DNA from: an uncultured Pelagibacteraceae bacterium
GTDB lineage: Bacteria > Pseudomonadota > Alphaproteobacteria > Pelagibacterales > Pelagibacteraceae
Assembly: GCA_902533955.1 (NCBI GenBank)
Contig: CACANV010000023.1
Coordinates: 1-10,324, forward strand
DNA length: 10,324 nucleotides
Direction of reading: 5' to 3'
This document shows positions 1 through 6,828 of the stretch, in pieces. Each line of letters begins with the position of its first letter. The first letter of the stretch is position 1. Position numbers and translations under genes: made by a program. A model generated the notes under the pieces. The model was not told the origin of the DNA and made no database searches. It saw only the letters and a list, made by a program, of their open reading frames with translations.

Positions 1-17
1 ATAAATTATTTACTTTT

Positions 18-23
18 AGGAGA
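18..23 (+). promoter_or_regulatory. Ribosome binding site of the DUF1476 gene
   Basis: AGGAGA lies 5 bases before the ATG at 29 and is a clear Shine-Dalgarno sequence. It is worth noting because most genes in this window lack one. The remaining bases 1-28 show no other signal, and the promoter is presumably upstream of the window. Confidence 0.75.
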
Positions 24-28
24 TCAAA

Positions 29-337
29 ATGAGTTCATTCGATGAAAGAAAAAAAGGTTTTGAAAAAAAATTTGTTCATGACGAAGAATTGCAATTTAAA
101 GTCAGCGCTCGTAGAAACAAGTATATTGGTGAATGGGCTTCAAAAATTTTAGGTTATAACTCTGATCAGGAAAAAGAATATATACAATCAGTAATTAAAG
201 CAGATTTTGCTGAAGCAGGTGATGAGGATGTCTTTAGAAAGGTAAAAGAAGATTTAAAAGATCATAATATATCAGATGAGGATATTCGAAAAAAAATGGA
301 CGAGCTTAATGAAAAAGCAAAGTCTGACTTTAAGTAG
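29..337 (+). CDS. DUF1476 family protein (F1-ATPase inhibitor zeta subunit-like)
   Basis: This complete 102-residue, highly charged, mostly helical protein has no signal peptide or membrane segment and so should be cytoplasmic. The N-terminus (MSSFDERKKGFEKKFVHDEE) and the following ARRNKYIGEWA stretch at about residues 27-37 are the hallmark of DUF1476. In Paracoccus denitrificans this family is the zeta subunit, whose N-terminal region inserts into F1 and blocks ATP hydrolysis. The length matches the roughly 105-residue family norm. The start is fixed by a strong Shine-Dalgarno at 18-23. The 3' end overlaps the start of the secreted nuclease gene by 29 bases, so the two may be translationally coupled although no functional link is obvious. 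Family membership is confident; the inhibitory role in this organism is inferred. Confidence 0.88.
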   Translation: MSSFDERKKGFEKKFVHDEELQFKVSARRNKYIGEWASKILGYNSDQEKEYIQSVIKADFAEAGDEDVFRKVKEDLKDHNISDEDIRKKMDELNEKAKSDFK

Positions 338-830
338 TCTTATATTAATAATTTTATTTTCTTTCTCATTTTCTTATAGCGATATAAAGAATGTCACCAC
401 AGGAAAAGCTATTGTAATGGATGGGGATACAATAAAGATAAATGGTGAAAAAATTCGTTTTGGTGGAATTGATGCTCCTGAAAGTTATTTCATGGGAAAA
501 AAACAAACCTGCATAGAAGATAATAAAGAAATTTTTTGTGGACAAATTTCTAAAAATAAGTTGATAAAAAAAATCGGAAATAATTCTGTAAATTGTAAAA
601 TTGAAAAAAATAAAGACAGATATAAAAGATCAGTAGGTGAGTGCTTTGTAAAAGATGAAAGTCTATCTGTTTTTATGGTAAGAAATGGTTACGCTTTTGA
701 TTGGCCCTACTATTCAAAAGGAAAATTTGCTAAAGATCAAGAATATGCAAAGATCAAAAAGTTAGGTTTTTGGAATATGGAGTTTGAATATCCATGGATA
801 TGGAAAAAAAAAGTTAGAGAAGAAAAATGA
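309..830 (+). CDS. Secreted thermonuclease (SNase-like) family protein
   Basis: The protein is 173 residues from the ATG at 309. An in-frame ATG at 276 would add 11 residues before the signal peptide and deepen the overlap with the upstream gene, so 309 is preferred. Residues 1-24 form a signal peptide (two Lys, then a hydrophobic run ending near SYS), so the protein is exported to the periplasm or beyond. The nuclease fold follows: the Asp pair of MDGDT (D38, D40), then IRFGGIDAPE with R50, D55 and E58, and DRYKR with R107. These line up with the calcium-binding Asp and the catalytic Arg/Glu/Arg of staphylococcal nuclease. Four cysteines (C68, C77, C96, C112) could form two disulfides, as often seen in Gram-negative homologues. 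The expected activity is hydrolysis of DNA and/or RNA, perhaps for nucleotide scavenging. Its stop codon overlaps the next start as ATGA. Confidence 0.87.
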   Translation: MKKQSLTLSSLILIILFSFSFSYSDIKNVTTGKAIVMDGDTIKINGEKIRFGGIDAPESYFMGKKQTCIEDNKEIFCGQISKNKLIKKIGNNSVNCKIEKNKDRYKRSVGECFVKDESLSVFMVRNGYAFDWPYYSKGKFAKDQEYAKIKKLGFWNMEFEYPWIWKKKVREEK

Positions 831-1414
831 AAAAATTATTTTTACTTATATTTTTTTTAATTTCTGCCTGCTCATCTATTCCTCAAAATACTGCAGATGG
901 TTGTTCAATATTTTCTGAAAGATATCTTTGGTATAAACATGCAGTAAAAACTGAAAAAAAATGGGGAACACCTATTTATCTTCAGTTAGCAATCATCAAA
1001 ATGGAATCTGATTTTGATTGGTTAGCTAAACCTCCAAGAAAAAAACTATTTAAAGTTGTTCCATATAAAAGACCATCAAGCTCTTTTGGATATTCACAGG
1101 CAGTAAAAGGAACATGGAAACAATATAAAGAAGAAACTGGAAATAAATTAGCAACAAGAACTAGGTTTAAAGATAGCGTTGATTTTATTGGATGGTATAC
1201 GAGTAAAAGCGAACAAATTCTTAAAATTTCTAAAAAAGATGCTTTTAGACAATATATTGCCTATCACGAGGGATGGGGAAATTATAAAAATTTTAAACAA
1301 AAGCAAAAAATTATATTACTTGCAAAAAAAGTTGAAAATCAATCTAATAAATATAAAAGTCAACTTGCTAAATGTAGTAAATCTTTAACAACTAGAAAAT
1401 ATATTATTTTTTAA
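827..1414 (+). CDS. Lytic transglycosylase-like (SLT/lysozyme-fold) lipoprotein
   Basis: This 195-residue protein starts at the ATG of an ATGA overlap with the nuclease gene, after an AGAGAAG Shine-Dalgarno. Residues 1-15 are a lipoprotein signal with lipobox ISAC, where C15 would be lipidated, so it should be membrane-anchored in the periplasm. The SLT-like order is visible: AIIKMESDFD with probable catalytic E60, then SSSFGYSQA (89-92, in place of the usual GLMQ), and YHEGWGNY (146-153, in place of AYNAG). The expected role is cleavage of peptidoglycan glycan strands. A basic insert of about 20 residues (PPRKKLFKVVPYKRP, from 69) separates the Glu from the GYSQ motif. C26 and C183 could form a disulfide. 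The fold call is fairly secure. Activity is inferred because the motifs diverge from classical Slt70/MltC types. The 3' end overlaps the convergent RND pump gene by 4 bases. Confidence 0.75.
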   Translation: MKKLFLLIFFLISACSSIPQNTADGCSIFSERYLWYKHAVKTEKKWGTPIYLQLAIIKMESDFDWLAKPPRKKLFKVVPYKRPSSSFGYSQAVKGTWKQYKEETGNKLATRTRFKDSVDFIGWYTSKSEQILKISKKDAFRQYIAYHEGWGNYKNFKQKQKIILLAKKVENQSNKYKSQLAKCSKSLTTRKYIIF

Positions 1415-4400
1415 TTTAATTGTTTTTTTAACTCAATATCTACAGCATCAATACGTTTAGTATTTTTAGCTAGAAATAAATACATTGTGGGAGTTACATA
1501 CAAGGTAAAGAAAGTTGAAATTATCATTCCCCCTAAAATTGTAGAACCAACAGCTAATCTTGATCCTTCACCAGCTCCAGGACCAATATTTCCGATAACC
1601 AGTGGAAGCATTGCTATCATTGTACTCAGAGAAGTCATTATGATCGGTCGAATTCTAAGCCGACAAGCTTTTATCAAAGCATCATCAATTTTAACTCCAG
1701 TTGTTCTTATCTGGTTAGTATAATCTACAATTAAAATACTATTTTTTGTTGAAATACCAATTAGAATAATTAAAGCAATTTGTGAAAATATATTAACTGA
1801 ACTATTTAAAAGTAAAATAAAAACTAACCCTCCAAACACTGCAAGTGGAACGGTTAGGATAATTATAAATGGGTGAACAAAAGAATTAAATGTTGCCGCC
1901 ATTACTAAGTATGCAGTTAATAGTGCAAGTGCAAAAATTAAATATATTTCATTTGTTGTTTCTTTTAATTCTTCTGATTTTCCTTTCCATGTAATCTGAT
2001 TTTGAGGAGCAACTTTAATCATAACATCTTCCAGGTATTTTATTGCTTCTGTTAATGTATAATCCTCAGAAAGTGCTGCTGAAATAGTAATAGCTCTCTG
2101 ACGATTATATCTTGGTAATGCTTCTGCAGTTCCCTTTTCTTCAAATTCTACAAGACTTGCAACAGAAACTAGTTTGCCTGTAGTTTCAGATCTAACAAAA
2201 ATTTTTGATAACCCATCTTTGTCTCTTCTGTCAGCTAAATATTGTTGTAATATTATTGGATATTCTCTTCCTTCTTTACTAAAAGAAGTTACTCTTTTTC
2301 CACCATATAAAGTCTCAAGAGTTCTTCCAATATTTTCAGTAGATACACCTAAATCATTAGCTCGATTTTTATTTGTGATTAATTTAACTTCGGGTTTATT
2401 TTTTGTGTAATCACTATCTATTCTAAACATGTTTCTATTTTTTCTAAGTTCTCTTAAAACATTGCTTTTGATTTCTTCAAGTTCCTCATAACTAGATCCA
2501 TAAATAACCATTTGTACAGGTTTGTTATAACTCGAAACTCTTATTCCTTGTGGAGATATTGGGAAAGCAAAAGTTTCAGGTACCGAAACTACTTGTCCAA
2601 TTGCTTCTCTAAGAACAGTTTGGCTACTTTTTTCTCTGTTTTTCCATTCGTCTAGTAAAGCAATTATAATAAATGAATTATAGGTTGTTGCAGATCTACC
2701 AAAACCCGGAACTCTCATTATTAGTCTTTTATACGGGCTACCATCTGCTTGCAATAGCCTCAATATTCTACTCTCGATTATTTGAGCTTTTTCTTGAGTG
2801 TATTCAAATGAGCTCCCTTCATCAGTTGATCCTATTATTAAATAAGAGCCTCTATCTTCCATCGGTAATAACTCTTTTTTTGAAAAATTAAAAAGATATG
2901 CAGATGCACAAATGATTAAAATTATAAATATTGAAATAGTTTTTTGCTTATTAATCCAATATTGAAGTGAATCAATATAAAATCCAGTAAAAGATATAAA
3001 CCCATTGTTAAATTTTTTTACGAAAAAATTAATTTTATCTTTTTTATTTAAGAACTTACTCCCTAGCATTGGAGATAAAGTTAATGCAACAAAAGATGAC
3101 ACCACAATAGAGAAGGATAATGCTATTGCAGTTTCTTTAAATAATGTTCCAGAAATTCCTTTTATAAAAATTAAAGGTAAGAATACTGCAACTAAAATCA
3201 ATGTAGTTGCAATAATAGCAAAAGTAATTTGTTTAGAACCTTTATATGCGGCAACTAATGGTGTTTCTCCATTTTCTATCCTTGTATAAATAGCATCAGT
3301 CATAATTACAGAGTCATCAGTAATTATTCCAATTGCTAAAATAAAACTTAGTAATACAAAAATATTTATAGATAAATCAAATATGTATAACCCAAGAAAT
3401 GAACCAATTAAACTAACTGGTAATGCTACAGCTGGCACAATTACAGCTTTAAGATTACCTAGAAAAAGATAAATAATTAAAACAACTAAAACAAAAGCAA
3501 TAATCAAACTTTTATACACCTCTTCAATTGCAGCACCAATGTAGGTAGCTCTATTGAATGCTACTTCTAATTTTAATCCATCTGGCAAATTTTTATTAAG
3601 TTCTTTAATTTTGACTTTTATTTGCTTAGACAGTTCTACCGTTGAAGCCCCACTTTTTGCATAAATTCCAATTCCAACAGTTTTTAAATTCATTGCATTT
3701 TTTCTTTGTGCTTTGAATAATGTTTTTTCTGAAACAGGGCCAAATTCAACATTTGCAACATCAGAAAGAATTATTACTTTGTCTTTATTTTTTCTAAGAG
3801 GAAGCTGCCTTATTGTGTCTATGTTAGTGTAAGATTTATCAATATTTAGAGTTAAATCTTTATTATTTGCCTCTAATGTTCCTGCGGGAAGGTTAATATT
3901 TTCGTTCCTTAAAGCTCTTTCTACTTCTTGAATCGTTAGATTATTTGCTGCTAATTTAATTGGGTCTATCCAAACTCTGACACTAAGTTCTCTTAATCCA
4001 CCAACTAAAATTCTACCAACATTTGGTACACTTGAAAATGCATCTATAAGATATCTTTCAGCATAATCTCCAAGATCTAGATCATCCCAATTAGGAGATG
4101 AAAGTGCTACCCACATAGTAGTCGTGAAACCCGCTGCTTGTTTTAAAATTTGTGGTGGATTTGATTCACTTGGTAAATTATCCACAACACGAGCAACTCT
4201 TTCTCTTATATCATTTGCTGCATCGTCCAAGTCTATATCTGTATTAAATTGAATATTAATTCTGCTTCTTCCATTTAAAGAGCTTGAGTCAATATTTTTA
4301 ATACCTTCTGCTCCACCAATAACATCTTCAAGTTTTTGAGTTATTTCTTCATCAACTATTTCTGCTGATGCAGATTTATAATCTGTTTGAACTTGAACCA

Positions 4401-4533
4401 CAGGAGGCTGAATACCATTAGGAAGCTCTCTTACTGGCAACTCTGAAAAAACAAATATACCAAAAATAATTAAGATTAAAGACATAACCCAAGCCACAAC
4501 AGGTCGTTTAATACTAACTTCAGTTATATACAT
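1411..4533 (-). CDS. RND family efflux transporter, inner-membrane permease (AcrB/MexB type, HAE-1)
   Basis: This complete 1040-residue protein is the usual length for AcrB-like pumps and has their layout. TM1 is near residues 11-30, followed by a large periplasmic loop to about 340. TM2-6 lie at about 342-490 and TM7 near 532-550, then a second large loop, and TM8-12 at about 862-1020. The proton-relay residues are present: the Asp pair in GIITDDSVI (D406, D407, like AcrB D407/D408) and Lys in GISTKNSIL (K930, like K940). It should therefore be a proton-driven exporter of hydrophobic, amphiphilic or toxic compounds from the inner leaflet or periplasm; the substrate cannot be read from sequence. 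It lies 4 bases after the adaptor gene and is the last gene of the - strand run. No good Shine-Dalgarno precedes it (an A-rich tract instead), suggesting coupled translation. The 3' end overlaps the convergent lipoprotein gene by 4 bases. Confidence 0.93.
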   Translation of the reverse strand: MYITEVSIKRPVVAWVMSLILIIFGIFVFSELPVRELPNGIQPPVVQVQTDYKSASAEIVDEEITQKLEDVIGGAEGIKNIDSSSLNGRSRINIQFNTDIDLDDAANDIRERVARVVDNLPSESNPPQILKQAAGFTTTMWVALSSPNWDDLDLGDYAERYLIDAFSSVPNVGRILVGGLRELSVRVWIDPIKLAANNLTIQEVERALRNENINLPAGTLEANNKDLTLNIDKSYTNIDTIRQLPLRKNKDKVIILSDVANVEFGPVSEKTLFKAQRKNAMNLKTVGIGIYAKSGASTVELSKQIKVKIKELNKNLPDGLKLEVAFNRATYIGAAIEEVYKSLIIAFVLVVLIIYLFLGNLKAVIVPAVALPVSLIGSFLGLYIFDLSINIFVLLSFILAIGIITDDSVIMTDAIYTRIENGETPLVAAYKGSKQITFAIIATTLILVAVFLPLIFIKGISGTLFKETAIALSFSIVVSSFVALTLSPMLGSKFLNKKDKINFFVKKFNNGFISFTGFYIDSLQYWINKQKTISIFIILIICASAYLFNFSKKELLPMEDRGSYLIIGSTDEGSSFEYTQEKAQIIESRILRLLQADGSPYKRLIMRVPGFGRSATTYNSFIIIALLDEWKNREKSSQTVLREAIGQVVSVPETFAFPISPQGIRVSSYNKPVQMVIYGSSYEELEEIKSNVLRELRKNRNMFRIDSDYTKNKPEVKLITNKNRANDLGVSTENIGRTLETLYGGKRVTSFSKEGREYPIILQQYLADRRDKDGLSKIFVRSETTGKLVSVASLVEFEEKGTAEALPRYNRQRAITISAALSEDYTLTEAIKYLEDVMIKVAPQNQITWKGKSEELKETTNEIYLIFALALLTAYLVMAATFNSFVHPFIIILTVPLAVFGGLVFILLLNSSVNIFSQIALIILIGISTKNSILIVDYTNQIRTTGVKIDDALIKACRLRIRPIIMTSLSTMIAMLPLVIGNIGPGAGEGSRLAVGSTILGGMIISTFFTLYVTPTMYLFLAKNTKRIDAVDIELKKQLN

Positions 4534-4537
4534 TTAA

Positions 4538-5533
4538 TTATTTTTTTTCTTTTTCAGATTTTTTAAAAATATTTTTTAACCAATCAAATTTACCTTTTTT
4601 TGCTTCACCTTTTTTTGATTTTTTTTTCTTGCCCCAACTAGAGTTTCCTTGTTTTTTTTTAGCACCTTTTTCAATTGGCCTTATAGTTAGATTTGGTCTA
4701 ACTTTTTTTGTTCCTTCTGCAACAATTTTATCACCATTATTTAATCCATCTAAAATTTCTACAAAGCCCAAATATCTATCACCTATAGTTACTTTTGTTT
4801 TCATTACTTTGTTTTTTTCATTAACTTTATAAATAAATACATTTTCACCTTCGACTATAGTACTTGTATCAGGTGCACTTAAACCGTCTCTTACATCATA
4901 TTTAATTGAAATTTCTAGAAATGAACCAGGTAGTATTTCACCAGATATATTCTCCATCTTTATTCTTGTAGCTAAAGATCTTGTGTCTTCACTTATCCTG
5001 CTTGCAAAAGAGTTAATCTCTCCTTTATAAATTTTATTTTTATAACCAGAAAATTTTATATCAACTGGCAAACCTACTTTAATGAATGGTACAAAAATTT
5101 CAGGTATATCCACATCACAATAAATTGAACTAGTATCCTCAAGATTAATTAGTATTGAAGATTTTGAAACTTCTATATCCTGAGAGAAATCTCTTTTACC
5201 AATAATACCATCAAATGGAGCAATAATTTTTCTATTTTTAAGATTAGCAATAACATCTCCCTTTTTAACTTTTTGATTAAAATTTATTGGTTTTAGTATT
5301 TCATACTTTTCAATTTTAAATGATTGCGTTTTAATTGGAGTTGCAGTTCCGTATGAGCTGATAAGATTTTCAAAAACTCTTTCTTGTGTAGTAGTTACTA
5401 TTATTCCCGGAGGGGGTCTTTTGCTAAATTTTTTTTTGAAGTGATTTCCAATCATTGTTCTTCCGATAATTACGGTTGCAATGATTAAGAAAAATATAAT
5501 TATTATGCTTGTTATTTTTGTAGATGTTTTCAT
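4538..5533 (-). CDS. RND periplasmic adaptor (membrane fusion protein) lacking the alpha-helical hairpin
   Basis: The protein has 331 residues. A single N-terminal membrane anchor is at 9-24, with no lipobox. The lipoyl domain has its first half ending KKGDVIANL (90-98) and its second half beginning APFDGIIGKR (105-114). In AcrA-type adaptors these halves flank a coiled-coil hairpin of tens of residues; here only about six residues separate them. A beta-barrel domain follows (about 136-212, including DVDIPEIFV and the LPGSFLEISI strand), then a membrane-proximal domain (about 213-288). The last 41 residues hold 18 lysines. It should bridge to the RND pump encoded 4 bases downstream. Without the hairpin it cannot contact a TolC-like channel in the usual way. 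Hairpin-less adaptors are known (BesA of Borrelia), so it may still function. It starts 3 bases after the sulfurtransferase stop and has no evident Shine-Dalgarno. Confidence 0.88.
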   Translation of the reverse strand: MKTSTKITSIIIIFFLIIATVIIGRTMIGNHFKKKFSKRPPPGIIVTTTQERVFENLISSYGTATPIKTQSFKIEKYEILKPINFNQKVKKGDVIANLKNRKIIAPFDGIIGKRDFSQDIEVSKSSILINLEDTSSIYCDVDIPEIFVPFIKVGLPVDIKFSGYKNKIYKGEINSFASRISEDTRSLATRIKMENISGEILPGSFLEISIKYDVRDGLSAPDTSTIVEGENVFIYKVNEKNKVMKTKVTIGDRYLGFVEILDGLNNGDKIVAEGTKKVRPNLTIRPIEKGAKKKQGNSSWGKKKKSKKGEAKKGKFDWLKNIFKKSEKEKK

Positions 5534-5536
5534 AAT

Positions 5537-6349
5537 TTAGATTTTGCCATATTCAGCCCAAGAGCCATCATAAATTTTAGGAGAATATTTATTATTTACT
5601 AAGGAATATGCAAGAGCTAAAACGCACGCAGTCACACCAGAACCACAAGAAAATACAATATTATTATGTTTAATATCAATTATTTGCATAAATTTTTTTG
5701 AAATTTCCTCTGTTTTTTTAAATGTATTATCTTCATTTAAAATTTCTTTAAATGGCAAACAAAACGAATTTGGAATTGATCCACTTCTAACATTTTTCCT
5801 TGGGTCTGGAACTTTTCCTTCAAATCTTTCTCTACTTCTTGCATCCACAACAAAAAAATCTTTTATATTAATATTTGAATCAATTTGATTTTTATTTTTA
5901 ACTAAATTTTTATTTTCTTGGGATTTGTATTTTGATTTTTGTATTTTGATTTTGTTACTGTTAACCGCTTTATTTTCTAAGATCCACTTTTTTAAACCGC
6001 CATCTAACACACTAACAAGATTTGGATCATGACCAAAATAGAGAAAATTATACCAACATCTACATGAGCTTAAAACGTCAGAGTTGTCATAAATTATTAT
6101 CCTATCATCATTAGATATTCCTAGATTGGATAAAATTTCCTCCCAAATAGATGCCTTGGGCAACATGTGAGGCAGATCTGTTTTCGCATCAGAATTTTTG
6201 TCTAGATCAAAAAAGATAGCACCTGGAATATGTTGTTTAAGATATTCATCATAACCATTTCTGTTAACATTTGGCATATGCCAAGAGCAATCTAATATTT
6301 TTATATTATTTATATTATTTTCTAACCAGCCTGAATCAACCAAAGACAT
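5537..6349 (-). CDS. sseA: 3-mercaptopyruvate sulfurtransferase (tandem rhodanese, SseA-like)
   Basis: The protein has 270 residues from the ATG at 6349. A TTG further upstream at 6364 is also in frame but would overlap msrA by 14 bases. The ATG has a GAGA-type Shine-Dalgarno inside the msrA end, so it is preferred. Two rhodanese domains are visible: an inactive N-terminal one (SGWLENN through VLDGGLKKW, about 5-122) and a catalytic C-terminal one (about 165-270). The active loop CGSGVTAC (persulfide C235) is the mercaptopyruvate sulfurtransferase form rather than the thiosulfate form. DARSRERFEG and RSGSIPNS supply the expected Arg residues, and the end DGSWAEYG is also typical. The enzyme moves sulfur from 3-mercaptopyruvate to thiol acceptors or cyanide in the cytoplasm. 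The linker between the domains is unusually Lys/Asn-rich. It lies 1 base after msrA and 3 bases before the adaptor gene. Confidence 0.88.
   Translation of the reverse strand: MSLVDSGWLENNINNIKILDCSWHMPNVNRNGYDEYLKQHIPGAIFFDLDKNSDAKTDLPHMLPKASIWEEILSNLGISNDDRIIIYDNSDVLSSCRCWYNFLYFGHDPNLVSVLDGGLKKWILENKAVNSNKIKIQKSKYKSQENKNLVKNKNQIDSNINIKDFFVVDARSRERFEGKVPDPRKNVRSGSIPNSFCLPFKEILNEDNTFKKTEEISKKFMQIIDIKHNNIVFSCGSGVTACVLALAYSLVNNKYSPKIYDGSWAEYGKI
5927..5954 (-). repeat. Two tandem 14-bp copies in the sulfurtransferase linker
   Basis: On the + strand, GTATTTTGATTTTT (5927-5940) is followed directly by GTATTTTGATTTTG (5941-5954), matching at 13 of 14 bases. The unit is not a multiple of three, so the copies are read in different frames and give the Lys-rich stretch IKIQKSKY in the inter-domain linker of the sulfurtransferase. 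It looks like replication slippage tolerated in a flexible linker rather than a functional repeat. Confidence 0.6.
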
Positions 6350-6350
6350 T

Positions 6351-6794
6351 TTATCTCTTTTCAAGATACTTCTGGTGATATTCTTCTGCAGGACAATAAT
6401 TTTTTAATAATGATAGTTTTGTAACTACTTTTCCAGAAAGTTTTTTATTTTCATCATCTATAACTTTTTCAGCGATTTGTTTTTGCGCATCGTTTAAATA
6501 AAAAATTTCACTTCTATACTGTGTTCCTCTATCTGGTCCTTGCACATTTAATGTTGTTGGATCGTGAAATTCAAAAAAATGTTCTAAAATTTTGGAATAA
6601 GAAATTATTTTATTATCAAATTCCAATTTTACTACTTCAGCATGGTTAGTAGTACCAGTACAAACTTCTTTATAAGTAGTTTGAGGGCTATTACCACCAC
6701 AGTAACCCACTTCAGTTTTAATTATCCCATCAATTTTACTAAACTTAATTTCGGGTCCCCAAAAACATCCTAAAGCTAAAACTGCTATTTCCAT
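6351..6794 (-). CDS. msrA: Peptide-methionine (S)-S-oxide reductase MsrA
   Basis: This 147-residue cytoplasmic enzyme has no signal peptide. The catalytic motif GCFWG with nucleophile C10 sits at residues 9-13, followed by GYCGG (30-34), NHAEVVKLEFD (50-60), the FFEFHDPTTLNVQGPDRGTQYRS block (from 73) and AEEYHQKYL (136-144), all standard for MsrA. It reduces the S-epimer of methionine sulfoxide in proteins and free methionine, normally recycled by thioredoxin. It is short: the C-terminal extension with the two recycling cysteines of E. coli MsrA is absent. C134, just before PAEEYHQ, or C32/C45 could act as resolving cysteine, which is inferred. It is the first gene of the - strand run and ends 1 base before the sulfurtransferase. 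That suggests a shared transcript with the sulfurtransferase and RND genes. The promoter must lie in or near the 34-base gap at 6795-6828. Confidence 0.93.
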   Translation of the reverse strand: MEIAVLALGCFWGPEIKFSKIDGIIKTEVGYCGGNSPQTTYKEVCTGTTNHAEVVKLEFDNKIISYSKILEHFFEFHDPTTLNVQGPDRGTQYRSEIFYLNDAQKQIAEKVIDDENKKLSGKVVTKLSLLKNYCPAEEYHQKYLEKR

Positions 6795-6828
6795 TGAATA
6801 ATAATTTAATTAATTTAAAGTTATATTC
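6795..6828. promoter_or_regulatory. Divergent intergenic region between msrA and the EamA permease
   Basis: This 34-base region is almost pure A/T and is the only non-coding DNA available for promoters of both divergent units. It contains the palindrome TTAATTAA (6806-6813) and a -10-like TATATT (6822-6827) one base before the permease ATG. No -35 or Shine-Dalgarno is recognisable on either strand. In sequence this AT-rich the matches are weak evidence, and the promoters may extend into the coding ends. Confidence 0.35.

Noticed and set aside
276..308. Upstream in-frame ATG for the secreted nuclease gene
   Set aside because: It adds 11 charged or aromatic residues before a normal signal peptide and extends the overlap with the DUF1476 gene to 62 bases; the ATG at 309 gives a standard signal sequence.
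1395..1435. A/T-rich tract with T runs as a bidirectional terminator
   Set aside because: No G/C-containing stem can be drawn; the T runs belong to coding sequence on both strands.
3005..3289. Open frame of 94 codons on the + strand inside the RND pump gene
   Set aside because: It is antisense to a strongly conserved pump gene, resembles no known family and lacks a ribosome site; it is a shadow of the pump's codon pattern.
5534..5536. Separate promoter for the RND adaptor and pump
   Set aside because: Only 3 bases separate the adaptor from the sulfurtransferase, and no promoter-like signal stands out from the A/T background in the upstream coding end.
6350..6364. TTG start for the sulfurtransferase
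   Set aside because: It would overlap msrA by 14 bases, while the ATG at 6349 sits 1 base after the msrA stop with a GAGA ribosome site and matches the family N-terminus.
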